Of a stretch of 37,102 bases of DNA, positions 1 through 7,588 are shown piece after piece. Source of the stretch: Bacillus sp. AFS037270. Lineage in GTDB: Bacteria > Bacillota > Bacilli > Bacillales_B > DSM-18226. Position 1 is the stretch's first letter, and each line of letters starts with the position of its first letter. A program made the position numbers and the translations under genes. The stretch is taken from NCBI RefSeq assembly GCF_002585305.1, contig NZ_NUNF01000063.1, forward strand, positions 1 to 37,102. Direction: 5' to 3'. The notes beneath the pieces were generated by a model, which saw only the letters and a program-made list of their open reading frames with translations, made no database searches and was not told where the DNA came from.

Positions 1-120
1 GGTCAATGAAACAGCGTGTCATTGCCCGAGCGAGAGTTTATTTTGTCCAGACGGTCAATGAAAGAGTATGTCATTGCCCGAGCAAGGGTCTATTTTGTCC
101 GGTCCGTCAAAGAAATGATC
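1..120. repeat. 52-bp imperfect tandem repeat
   Basis: Two near-identical units begin at 1 and 53 (both start GGTCAATGAAA or GGTCAATGAAAC and end with TTTTGTCC). A decayed third start (GTCAAAGAAATG) follows near 106. Each unit holds a short inverted repeat, CAATGA...TCATTG. The array probably continues upstream of the window. No ORF or RNA family is recognised. It lies just outside the sspI terminator. Confidence 0.8.
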
Positions 121-136
121 AGTACTTACTGTTATA

Positions 137-162
137 AATAAAAAAGCTGCCAAATTGGCAGC
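137..162 (-). terminator. Rho-independent terminator of sspI
   Basis: GCTGCCA-AAT-TGGCAGC forms a 7-bp stem at 146-162. Read on the minus strand it is followed by a T-run (the A-rich stretch 137-145 on the plus strand), directly after the sspI stop codon. Confidence 0.8.
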
Positions 163-169
163 CTGTGAA

Positions 170-376
170 TTACTTCACGCCTTTTTCAAGGGTTTCAAGC
201 ATTTCTTTCTTCTCATCTTCTGATGAATTTTGCCAAATCACTTCAAATAATACCCCAAGTCCTGGAAGCATCTTTTCTTCGCCACTTTGAATCGCATCAA
301 CAATGGTATCTTCTAATTGATCTTGAGTATTACCAGAAACGTTGTGAAGAATCGCATTTCTTAGGTTTAAGTTCAT
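170..376 (-). CDS. sspI: Small acid-soluble spore protein I (SspI)
   Basis: This 68-residue protein matches the SspI family in length and throughout its sequence: it starts [16 protein letters not shown] and has a central block with [12 protein letters not shown]. SspI is a minor small acid-soluble protein of the spore core, made in the forespore late in sporulation. Its exact biochemical role is unknown; it is not an alpha/beta-type DNA-binding SASP. The start is supported by a minus-strand AAAGGAGGG ribosome binding site (about 384-392). It is transcribed away from rlmP, as I recall for the same locus in B. subtilis. A sigma-G-like promoter can be proposed at 410-440, and a hairpin terminator follows the gene. 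Identification is secure from sequence and context. Confidence 0.95.
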   Translation of the reverse strand: MNLNLRNAILHNVSGNTQDQLEDTIVDAIQSGEEKMLPGLGVLFEVIWQNSSEDEKKEMLETLEKGVK

Positions 377-409
377 TTTAATACCCTCCTTTTGTTAAAC
401 TTCATTCAA

Positions 410-440
410 TATTATGATTTCTAGGTTTTGGTTTTATTAT
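410..440 (-). promoter_or_regulatory. Possible sigma-G promoter of sspI
   Basis: On the minus strand a -10-like CATAATA (410-416, fits CATNNTA) is preceded after 18 bp by ATAATA (435-440). This resembles the forespore sigma-G pattern and suits a SASP gene, but the -35 is weak. Confidence 0.4.
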
Positions 441-497
441 GTAATATATTTAGGATATAATGAGAAAATCATAAGAGCATTTTAAAGGAGAACTGTT

Positions 498-1247
498 TTG
501 AAATACATAGAATCTGTCAATAATCCTAAGGTAAAACAATGGAAAAAGTTACTGACAAAAAAAGAGCGCGATAAGAGTGGTACTTTTATAGTGGAAGGCT
601 TTCATTTGGTTGAGGAGGCATTAAAGCAAGGCGAACAAGTTTTAGAAATCATTGTTTCGGATAAAGTAGGACTGCCTCCGCGCTGGGATGCTGGATCTAC
701 ACCAGTTACATCGGTTACGGAAGAAATCTCTAACTCATTATCTGAAACGGAAGCACCTCAAGGAATTTATGCTGTTTGCCGCCAATCCAATCAAGAGGTT
801 CAGGATGCCAAAACGCTGTTGCTAATTGATGCTGTCCAGGACCCAGGCAATCTGGGTACTATGATCCGTACAGCCGATGCGGCCGGGATTGATGCGGTTG
901 TGGTGGGACGCGGCAGTGTCGATATTTATAACTCGAAGGTCTTAAGGTCGGCACAGGGAAGCCATTTTCATCTGCCAATCATTAGAGGAGACCTTCATGA
1001 ATGGATTGACAAGCTTCATGATAAAAATATACCGGTTTATGGTACAGCACTTGAAGGTGCATCAGCCTATACGGATATTTCTTGCGGTGCTTCGTTTGCC
1101 CTTATCGTTGGCAACGAGGGCAATGGTGTCGCCAAAGATCTACTTTCAAGTACAACCGCCAACCTATATATCCCGATTTTCGGAAAAAGTGAATCATTAA
1201 ATGTTGCGGTTGCGACAGGAATTCTGCTCTATTATTTAAAAAAATAG
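498..1247 (+). CDS. rlmP: 23S rRNA 2'-O-methyltransferase, SpoU/TrmH family (RlmP/YsgA)
   Basis: This 249-residue SPOUT-class methyltransferase has an N-terminal substrate-binding domain (about 1-90). The three TrmH-type motifs of the knotted SAM-binding domain are visible: DPGNLGTMIRTADAAG, IVGNEGNGV, and IPIFGKSESLNVAVATGILL near the C-terminus. The B. subtilis counterpart YsgA (RlmP) methylates the ribose of G2553 in the A-loop of 23S rRNA, and the position beside pheST supports that assignment. The start is TTG, 7 bp after AAAGGAG (484-490); a TATAAT lies at 456-461. I assign RlmP by synteny and motifs; target specificity cannot be read from the sequence itself. Confidence 0.88.
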   Translation: MKYIESVNNPKVKQWKKLLTKKERDKSGTFIVEGFHLVEEALKQGEQVLEIIVSDKVGLPPRWDAGSTPVTSVTEEISNSLSETEAPQGIYAVCRQSNQEVQDAKTLLLIDAVQDPGNLGTMIRTADAAGIDAVVVGRGSVDIYNSKVLRSAQGSHFHLPIIRGDLHEWIDKLHDKNIPVYGTALEGASAYTDISCGASFALIVGNEGNGVAKDLLSSTTANLYIPIFGKSESLNVAVATGILLYYLKK

Positions 1248-1258
1248 GCGGAATACGT

Positions 1259-1288
1259 TTGACCTTTTGCTGAAAAACGTTATATAAT
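1259..1288 (+). promoter_or_regulatory. Sigma-A promoter of the pheST leader
   Basis: TTGACC (1259-1264), 18-bp spacer, TATAAT (1283-1288). It lies just after the rlmP stop codon and upstream of the T-box leader, so pheST has its own transcription start. Confidence 0.8.
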
Positions 1289-1304
1289 AATGAACAATTG
1301 AAAA

Positions 1305-1632
1305 AAGTTAAAAACGATGACGGAGAAAAGTATCTAGTTATCGACCATTTAGGGAGAAGGTGCCATGACTGCAAGCACTTTTATGGTTCTAGATTAGAGA
1401 AGTTCACCTCCTGAGTTGGCATCGGGACCACAATATAAAAGCTAGAGCTTGATAGTAGATTACTGTCTAGCTACAGCGCAAGGGCGCTTCCGCTTTTCGT
1501 GTAAAGATGCATCGGCACAGGCCGTTATTCGAATGAAGCGAACACAATGTTTTATACATAACGTGTGTTTACAAGGGTGGTACCGCGAATTAACAAACCT
1601 CGTCCCTTTCCAGGGATGGGGTTTTTTTGTTT
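1305..1632 (+). ncRNA. T-box leader, Phe-specific (pheST)
   Basis: This is a tRNA-sensing transcription attenuator. The conserved T-box AAGGGTGGTACCGCG is at 1573-1587. It is followed by a terminator helix, AAACCTCGTCCCT paired with AGGGATGGGGTTT (1595-1624), and a T-run. Stem I carries the S-turn pair AGTA / GAA, and TTC at 1403-1405 sits in the specifier position, matching phenylalanine. Uncharged tRNA-Phe is expected to stabilise the antiterminator and allow pheST expression. A short copy of the window's intergenic repeat (1465-1499) lies between Stem I and the antiterminator. Confidence 0.93.
1465..1499 (+). repeat. Minimal copy of intergenic palindromic repeat inside the T-box leader
   Basis: The sequence from GTCTAGCTACAGCGC to GGCGCTTCCGCTTTTCG consists of the two ends of the roughly 121-bp repeats at 14391 and 18415, joined by 'AAG' with the core missing. 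It forms AGCGC/GCGCT, and its left end can also pair with GCTAGA at 1441-1446. Confidence 0.75.
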
Positions 1633-1682
1633 TTTTATGGCTACCTAAAGTGACCAATTACCATTAAGGAGGAATAGATGAT

Positions 1683-2720
1683 ATGCAAGAACGATTAAAG
1701 GAATTGCAGGAAGAGGCTCTTCAAAAAGTTGAGCAGTCTGCCAACTTAAAAGAATTAAATGACATCCGCGTTGCTTACCTAGGTAAAAAGGGACCGATTA
1801 CAGAAGTACTTCGCGGAATGGGGAAGCTTTCAGCTGAAGAACGTCCAGTCATGGGGGCACTTGTAAATGAAGTGCGTGAAATCATTGCTGCTAAAATTGA
1901 AGCCAAACAAAAAGGGTTAGAAGAAGCTGCAGTTTTAGAAAAATTAGCATCTGAAAGCATCGATGTGACACTTCCGGGCAGTCCAGTCAGGGTTGGAAAC
2001 CACCATCCGTTGACAAGAATTATTGAGGAAATTGAAGACCTATTTATCGGCATGGGCTATCAAGTAGCCGAAGGTCCTGAGGTAGAGCAAGATTATTATA
2101 ATTTCGAAGCTCTTAATTTACCAAAAGGCCACCCGGCCCGTGATATGCAGGACTCCTTTTATATTACAGAAGAAATCCTTCTTCGTACCCATACCTCACC
2201 AGTCCAAGCACGGACAATGGAAAAGCATGAAGGCAAAGGACCAATTAAAATTATCTGCCCTGGTAAGGTTTACCGCCGCGATAATGATGATGCGACACAC
2301 TCTCATCAATTCATGCAAATTGAAGGTCTAGTTGTCGGTGAGAACATCCGCATGAGTGACTTAAAAGGTACATTAGAGGTTTTTGCGAAGAAAATGTTTG
2401 GTGAAGATCGTGAAATTCGACTCAGACCAAGTTTCTTCCCATTCACAGAGCCTTCTGTTGAGATGGATATCTCTTGTAAGATTTGTGGAGGCCATGGCTG
2501 TAATGTATGTAAGAAAACAGGCTGGATTGAGATTTTAGGTGCAGGGATGGTTCATCCGAACGTGCTTGAAATGGCCGGCTACGATTCTAAAAAGTACACT
2601 GGATTCGCATTTGGTATGGGACCTGAGCGAATTGCGATGTTGAAATACGGTGTCGATGATATCCGTCATTTCTATACCAACGATGTACGATTCTTAAAAC
2701 AGTTTTCAAAACACGAGTAA
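1683..2720 (+). CDS. pheS: Phenylalanine--tRNA ligase alpha subunit
   Basis: This is the catalytic alpha subunit of the (alpha-beta)2 class II synthetase that charges tRNA-Phe with phenylalanine in the cytoplasm. At 345 residues it has the usual length. An N-terminal coiled-coil arm (about 1-85) is followed by the catalytic core, with motif 2 around [10 protein letters not shown] and [19 protein letters not shown], and motif 3 as [17 protein letters not shown] near the C-terminus. A CxxC-type cluster ([17 protein letters not shown]) is typical of bacterial PheS. The ATG follows AAGGAGG (1666-1672). It is co-transcribed with pheT 54 bp downstream, under the T-box. Confidence 0.98.
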   Translation: MQERLKELQEEALQKVEQSANLKELNDIRVAYLGKKGPITEVLRGMGKLSAEERPVMGALVNEVREIIAAKIEAKQKGLEEAAVLEKLASESIDVTLPGSPVRVGNHHPLTRIIEEIEDLFIGMGYQVAEGPEVEQDYYNFEALNLPKGHPARDMQDSFYITEEILLRTHTSPVQARTMEKHEGKGPIKIICPGKVYRRDNDDATHSHQFMQIEGLVVGENIRMSDLKGTLEVFAKKMFGEDREIRLRPSFFPFTEPSVEMDISCKICGGHGCNVCKKTGWIEILGAGMVHPNVLEMAGYDSKKYTGFAFGMGPERIAMLKYGVDDIRHFYTNDVRFLKQFSKHE

Positions 2721-2774
2721 AACTAAATGCTGAAGCCCCTAGGCGCGGAAGCTGAATAATAGGAGGTTGGCGAC

Positions 2775-5189
2775 ATGTTCGTATCATATAAATGGCTGCA
2801 GGATTATATTGATTTAACAGGCGTAACAGCAGCTGAACTTGCTGAAAAAATTACAAAAAGCGGTATTGAAGTAGAAGGCGTAGAGGTCCTTAACGAAGGC
2901 ATTAAAGGTGTAGTTATCGGCCATGTCCTAGAACGTGAACAGCATCCAAATGCTGATAAATTAAGCAAATGTCTTGTAGATATCGGAGCAGAACAGCCCG
3001 TTCAGATTATTTGCGGTGCACCGAATGTGGCACAAGGCCAAAAGGTGGCAGTTGCTACAGTGGGTGCCGTACTTCCTGGTAATTTTAAAATTAAAAAGGC
3101 GAAGCTTCGCGGCGAAGAGTCTAATGGAATGATTTGCTCCCTAACTGAGCTAGGTATGGAAGGGAAAATCGTTCCGAAAGAATATTCCGAGGGCATCTTT
3201 GTTTTTCCGGCAGAGACGGAAGTTGGCGTTGATGCGTTAGCGCATCTTAATCGCGACGATGAAGTGTTAGAGCTGAGTTTAACCCCTAACCGTGCTGACT
3301 GCCTAAGTATGCTAGGTGTTGCCTATGAAGTGGCGGCTATCTTAGGAAGAGAAGTTAAGTTTCCAGAAACAGATCTTGAGGCAACAAATGAAAAAGCAGC
3401 AGATTATGTGAAAATCAATGTTGAAGCAAAAGAGGATAACCCACTTTACGTGGCTAAAATCATTAAAAATGTAAAAATTGGACCTTCTCCACTGTGGATG
3501 CAAACACGCTTAATGAATGCTGGAATTCGTCCACACAATAATGTAGTTGATATTACAAACTATATTTTATTAGAATATGGTCAGCCATTACATGCATTTG
3601 ATTATGACCGTTTAGGCTCAAAGGAAATCCTTGTCCGCCGTGCGGTAGATGGTGAAAAGTTTGTAACCCTTGATGATGTTGAACGCACTTTAACTGCCGA
3701 CCACCTTGTAATCACTAACGGAACTGAGCCAGTCGCTTTAGCTGGGGTAATGGGCGGCGCTAATTCAGAGGTTACTTCAGATACAACCACTGTACTTTTA
3801 GAGGCAGCTTATTTTAATGGTCAGACTGTCCGTAAAGCTTCTAAAGATCATGGTTTAAGAAGCGAAGCAAGCGCTCGTTTCGAAAAAGGTGTGGATCCAA
3901 ACCGTGTTCGTGCTGCGGGTGAGCGTGCTGCCTACTTAATGGCGAAATATGCTGGCGGTCAAGTGCTCAAAGGTACATCAGAGGTCGATACACTAACGGT
4001 TGAACCTGCAGTTGTTTCCATTACACTTAAAAAAATTAATCGTGTCCTAGGCACAGATCTTCAAATGAACGACGTAAAAGAAATTTTTGATCGTTTGCAA
4101 TTCCCGGTTAGTATCGAGCAAGATACGATTACAGTTACGGCGCCAACACGTCGTGGGGATATCAAAATTGAAGAGGATTTAGTGGAAGAGGTTGCCCGTC
4201 TTTACGGCTATGACGATATTCCAAAAACATTGCCAATTGGTTCGACAACTCCAGGCAAATTGTCCTCTTACCAGAAGAAACGCCGTGTAGTTCGTCAGTA
4301 TCTTGAGGGAGCAGGGCTGTATCAAGCTGTAACCTATTCTTTAACGAGTGAGGAAAAAGCTGCTCAATTTGCCATGGAAAAACGCAACCCAATTCGCCTG
4401 GCAATGCCAATGAGTGAAGAACGCAGCGTGCTTCGATTAAGTATTTTGCCACAATTACTAGAAGTATTAAAATACAATAGCGCACGTCAAAACGACAGCT
4501 TAGCAGTGTATGAAACAGGTGCTGTATTCTTATCAAATGGGGAAGAAACACTTCCAGTTGAAAACGAGCATTTAGCAGGAGCTGTGACAGGTCTGTGGCA
4601 CAGCCATTCATGGCAGGGTGAGAAGAAGGCAGTTGACTTCTATGTTGTGAAAGGTATTTTAGAAGGAATGTTTGCAAAGCTTGGCCTAGAAGATCGAATT
4701 GTATATGTTCAGGCGCAAGTAGAAGGCATGCACCCTGGCCGTACAGCAGAAATCAAGTTAGACGGTGTAAGCGTTGGTTTCGTTGGCCAGGTACATCCAA
4801 CCGTTCAAAAAGAACTTGATTTAAAAGATACCTATGTATTTGAACTTTCTTTACAATCAGTTCTTCAAGAAGAAACAGCACCATTACAATACAACAGCAT
4901 CCCACGCTTCCCAACGATCACAAGAGACATTGCTCTTGTGGTAAACAGAGAAACGGTGTCAGGCACCTTAAAAGAGATTATTTTGTTTACAGGTGCACCG
5001 CTCCTACAGGAAGCAGTGGTGTTTGATCTGTATGAGGGTGAAAGAATGGAAGAAGGCAAGAAGTCGATTGCTTTCTCATTAAAGTATTTAGATCCTGAAC
5101 GTACATTGACAGACGAAGAGGTAACGAAGGTCCATGAACGCGTGCTTGAAGCCTTAAAAGAAAAGGCTGGAGCCGTGCTTCGAGGATAA
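2775..5189 (+). CDS. pheT: Phenylalanine--tRNA ligase beta subunit
   Basis: This 804-residue partner of PheS binds tRNA and edits mischarged Tyr-tRNA-Phe. The order of domains is as in the family: an N-terminal [11 protein letters not shown] segment, an EMAP/OB-type tRNA-binding domain (about 40-150, with [10 protein letters not shown]), B3/B4 editing domain (about 210-390, [12 protein letters not shown]), B5 (about 405-475), a catalytic-like domain, and the FDX-ACB anticodon-binding domain (about 710-804, [15 protein letters not shown]). An AGGAGG site precedes the ATG. Codons for ETVSGTL (around residue 726) contain an 18-bp sequence found identically in rdgB. A bidirectional terminator follows. 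Confidence 0.98.
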   Translation: MFVSYKWLQDYIDLTGVTAAELAEKITKSGIEVEGVEVLNEGIKGVVIGHVLEREQHPNADKLSKCLVDIGAEQPVQIICGAPNVAQGQKVAVATVGAVLPGNFKIKKAKLRGEESNGMICSLTELGMEGKIVPKEYSEGIFVFPAETEVGVDALAHLNRDDEVLELSLTPNRADCLSMLGVAYEVAAILGREVKFPETDLEATNEKAADYVKINVEAKEDNPLYVAKIIKNVKIGPSPLWMQTRLMNAGIRPHNNVVDITNYILLEYGQPLHAFDYDRLGSKEILVRRAVDGEKFVTLDDVERTLTADHLVITNGTEPVALAGVMGGANSEVTSDTTTVLLEAAYFNGQTVRKASKDHGLRSEASARFEKGVDPNRVRAAGERAAYLMAKYAGGQVLKGTSEVDTLTVEPAVVSITLKKINRVLGTDLQMNDVKEIFDRLQFPVSIEQDTITVTAPTRRGDIKIEEDLVEEVARLYGYDDIPKTLPIGSTTPGKLSSYQKKRRVVRQYLEGAGLYQAVTYSLTSEEKAAQFAMEKRNPIRLAMPMSEERSVLRLSILPQLLEVLKYNSARQNDSLAVYETGAVFLSNGEETLPVENEHLAGAVTGLWHSHSWQGEKKAVDFYVVKGILEGMFAKLGLEDRIVYVQAQVEGMHPGRTAEIKLDGVSVGFVGQVHPTVQKELDLKDTYVFELSLQSVLQEETAPLQYNSIPRFPTITRDIALVVNRETVSGTLKEIILFTGAPLLQEAVVFDLYEGERMEEGKKSIAFSLKYLDPERTLTDEEVTKVHERVLEALKEKAGAVLRG

Positions 5190-5200
5190 TAATATTAAAA

Positions 5201-5233
5201 GCAAAAAGAGTATCTGTGCGATACTCTTTTTGC
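5201..5233. terminator. Bidirectional terminator between pheT and the pterin dehydratase gene
   Basis: A perfect 13-bp stem, GCAAAAAGAGTAT / ATACTCTTTTTGC (5201-5213 with 5221-5233), has a 7-nt loop and A/T runs on both sides. It serves the converging pheT and 5235-5534 genes. Confidence 0.9.
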
Positions 5234-5234
5234 T

Positions 5235-5534
5235 TTATTTTCCTTTATATTTTTCATAGAGAACATCATAATTTTTCGCTAACTCTATATCCAAATCCGT
5301 CAAGCCCCCGGCATTCCAAGAAGTAAGCCTGAGAGTCACTAATTTATAATCAATTGCAATAAAAGGATGATGATTTTTTTCTTCAGACAGCTCGGCAATT
5401 TCATTTACAAACCCTACCCCACTCAAAAACTCCCGAAAACGATATTTTTTAACAATGAATTTACCGTCCAATTTCCATCCTGGTAATGCATCCAAAGCTT
5501 GATCAATTTCCGTTAAACTTAGCCTTTTTGCCAC
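5235..5534 (-). CDS. phhB: 4a-hydroxytetrahydrobiopterin dehydratase (pterin-4a-carbinolamine dehydratase)
   Basis: At 99 residues this is a typical PCD/DCoH-like enzyme, which dehydrates 4a-hydroxytetrahydropterin to quinonoid dihydropterin. The family's signature is visible: EEKNHHPFIAIDY (paired catalytic histidines) followed by LRLTSWNAGGLTDLD; the later histidine of many members is W here, which the family tolerates. The usual partner is a pterin-dependent phenylalanine hydroxylase, but none is in the window, so in-vivo role is uncertain (pterin recycling or a moonlighting role). The ATG is preceded on the minus strand by GGAGGGGT. It is absent from this position in the B. subtilis order as I recall it. 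Confidence 0.88.
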   Translation of the reverse strand: MAKRLSLTEIDQALDALPGWKLDGKFIVKKYRFREFLSGVGFVNEIAELSEEKNHHPFIAIDYKLVTLRLTSWNAGGLTDLDIELAKNYDVLYEKYKGK

Positions 5535-5593
5535 TCATACCCCTCCAATTGCCATTTACTATTACTCTATTCTACGGCCCTTACCATAACGAC

Positions 5594-6565
5594 TTAGTTC
5601 CGCTTTTTATTTACAAGGGCCATTGCCTTGTCAGTATTGGCAAAATGAAGTTTTACGAAGGAAGGAAGGCACTCTCGCCCTTTACTCATAATCAGCTTGG
5701 CAGCCGCCACATCCACCTGTGACCCGGCACCCTTTGGAATCTTAAAACCCGCTGCCTCACTAAGCTTATCAATATATTGAATAAACGCATATCGTGCCAG
5801 GATACTAGCCGCAGCAACAGCTAAATGAATTCCTTCTGCTTTGGTACTAAAATAAACATCCTGATTGGCGATCGCCTTCTGCCCTTTTAAATGCTGAAAA
5901 TAAGTACTAGGCTGGACAAATTGGTCAATTAAAATCGCCTCAGGTTTCGCAGGTGATATCTTCTCCAACACATTTAAAATGGCCTGATTATGAAGCAATG
6001 CCTTCATTTTACCTTGGGACATTCCCGAACCTTGCACCTGATTATATTTTTCATTTTTCAGAGTCATCAAGCTAAAGGGAACTACATCCTTAATAACCTT
6101 AGCAATTGATATTATTTTTTCATCATTCAAATCCTTTGAATCGCGTACACCTAATTCTTTTAATAACGGAATATCTTCTTTTCTGACATAGGCTGCTACC
6201 ACCGTAATCGGACCGAAAAAGTCCCCCGTGCCCACTTCGTCTGAACCGATGGCCGACATCCCACCAATACCTGCAGGAAGGTCGCCTTTTGCTACAGACT
6301 TCCCCTTCGCAGCAGAAGTTTTTTTACTTGGAGCACCCGCAGCACTGCTGCCCCATTTCCTGGCCTCTGATTCACTATCATTCCCTTGAAACAAGACTTT
6401 CCCGGACTTATAGGCCGTAATCATACAGGAGGGGGTTTTTGCAGCAAACACACTTCCAGGAATATTTTTATCCAAAAGCTGCTTTGAATAATAGTTTTTC
6501 AATTCATTAATCTTCGACATATCTAAATTAAGAACAACATTTCCCACTAAGACACCACATTTCAA
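5594..6565 (-). CDS. rnhC: Ribonuclease HIII
   Basis: This enzyme cleaves the RNA strand of RNA:DNA hybrids (R-loops, lagging-strand primers). An N-terminal TBP-like substrate-binding domain (about 15-85, ending SGKVLFQGNDSESEARKWG) precedes the RNase HII-type core. Catalytic acidic residues are seen in GSDEVGTGDFFGP, in RDSKDLNDE and in EAILIDQF. The 323-residue length assumes the TTG at 6565. Upstream there is only a weak ribosome binding site, and GTG seven codons in (VGNVVLNL) is an alternative start. It lies divergently from zapA, as expected from the Bacillus gene order. Confidence 0.94.
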   Translation of the reverse strand: MKCGVLVGNVVLNLDMSKINELKNYYSKQLLDKNIPGSVFAAKTPSCMITAYKSGKVLFQGNDSESEARKWGSSAAGAPSKKTSAAKGKSVAKGDLPAGIGGMSAIGSDEVGTGDFFGPITVVAAYVRKEDIPLLKELGVRDSKDLNDEKIISIAKVIKDVVPFSLMTLKNEKYNQVQGSGMSQGKMKALLHNQAILNVLEKISPAKPEAILIDQFVQPSTYFQHLKGQKAIANQDVYFSTKAEGIHLAVAAASILARYAFIQYIDKLSEAAGFKIPKGAGSQVDVAAAKLIMSKGRECLPSFVKLHFANTDKAMALVNKKRN

Positions 6566-6696
6566 TAAATTTTCTTGCTATGTTTAAAAAAACAGGATGA
6601 ATCCAAGACCTATTTCATTTTCGATTTGTTTGACTTTTCGACTTATGTACGTTCGTGTTATAGTATAGAGTAGGATTCTGGAATGGAGGCTTTACG

Positions 6697-6957
6697 TTGT
6701 CAAATTTACAAAAACATAAAACAACCGTTGCTATATACGGCCAGCAATACGTCATAATGGGTACGGAAAGTCCAAGTCATGTACGACTTGTGGCATCGTT
6801 AGTTGACGACAAAATGCGCGAAATTAGTTATAAGAATCCAACTCTAGACGTAAATAAACTAGCTGTTCTGACTGCGGTAAATGCAGTCAATGATTATATT
6901 AAATTAAAAGATCAGTTAGAGCGGCTGCAAGCAGAACTACAAAAAGAAAAGGACTAA
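6697..6957 (+). CDS. zapA: Cell division protein ZapA
   Basis: This 86-residue FtsZ-ring-associated protein promotes FtsZ bundling at midcell. The N-terminal globular part ([20 protein letters not shown]) and C-terminal coiled coil (about 55-86, [17 protein letters not shown]) match the ZapA family. The start is TTG, after GGAGG (about 6683-6687). A plausible sigma-A -10 (TATAGT, near 6660) lies upstream. cvpA starts 7 bp downstream, so the two are one operon. Confidence 0.93.
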   Translation: MSNLQKHKTTVAIYGQQYVIMGTESPSHVRLVASLVDDKMREISYKNPTLDVNKLAVLTAVNAVNDYIKLKDQLERLQAELQKEKD

Positions 6958-6964
6958 AAAAAAT

Positions 6965-7507
6965 ATGTTAGGTTTAGCCATTATCATTTTTCTCATTATT
7001 GGATTCTTTGTTGGACTTAAAAGGGGGTTTATCCTTCAGCTTGTTCATCTAATAGGTTTTATTATTGCATATGTGGCCGCCACTTCCTACTATGAAGAAC
7101 TTTCAACAAAACTCATTTTATGGATTCCCTATCCAAACTTTGGTGATGCCACAGGTTTAAAAATTTTAACAGATTCAAATGATATGCAGAGTGCTTTTTA
7201 TCGGGCGATTGCCTTTGTTATTATCTTCTTTGCTGTAAAAATATTGTTTCAAATCATAGGCTCTATGCTCGATTTCATTGCCCATTTGCCGGTCTTAAAA
7301 CAGCTGAATGTATTAGCTGGGGGCATATTAGGCTTTTGTGAAGTCTATTTACTTATTTTTATTTTATTATATATTGGAGCCTTAATTCCAATCGGATTTA
7401 TTCAGGATGCACTCGATCACTCCTCATTGGCGAAAGCAATTGTGAATCACACCCCTATCCTTTCACAGCAAATTAAAAGCTTGTGGATTGAATATACAAC
7501 TGCTTGA
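6965..7507 (+). CDS. cvpA: CvpA family membrane protein (YshB)
   Basis: This 180-residue integral membrane protein has four predicted hydrophobic segments (about 1-20, 22-42, 78-100 and 115-145). The early GFFVGLKRGFILQLVHLIGF is the signature of the CvpA/colicin V production family. In B. subtilis yshB follows zapA in the same way. The function in Firmicutes is not established. The ribosome binding site is weak and lies at the end of zapA, which suggests translational coupling. A hairpin terminator immediately follows the stop codon. Confidence 0.88.
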   Translation: MLGLAIIIFLIIGFFVGLKRGFILQLVHLIGFIIAYVAATSYYEELSTKLILWIPYPNFGDATGLKILTDSNDMQSAFYRAIAFVIIFFAVKILFQIIGSMLDFIAHLPVLKQLNVLAGGILGFCEVYLLIFILLYIGALIPIGFIQDALDHSSLAKAIVNHTPILSQQIKSLWIEYTTA

Positions 7508-7535
7508 ACTTCTCTGTAGCAGAGGAGTTTTTCTA
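7507..7535 (+). terminator. Terminator of zapA-cvpA
   Basis: AACTTCTCTG-TAG-CAGAGGAGTT (7507-7529) is a 10-bp stem with one G-U pair, followed by TTTCT. It starts in the cvpA stop codon. Confidence 0.75.
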
Positions 7536-7588
7536 TTCATGCCATAAACTAAGATAAAATGAAAAAGCTAAACAGAGGGCAGGTGTTT

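Noticed and set aside
4162..4677. 171-codon ORF antisense to pheT
   Set aside because: It is the shadow of a strongly conserved gene, with no promoter or ribosome binding site and no recognisable product.
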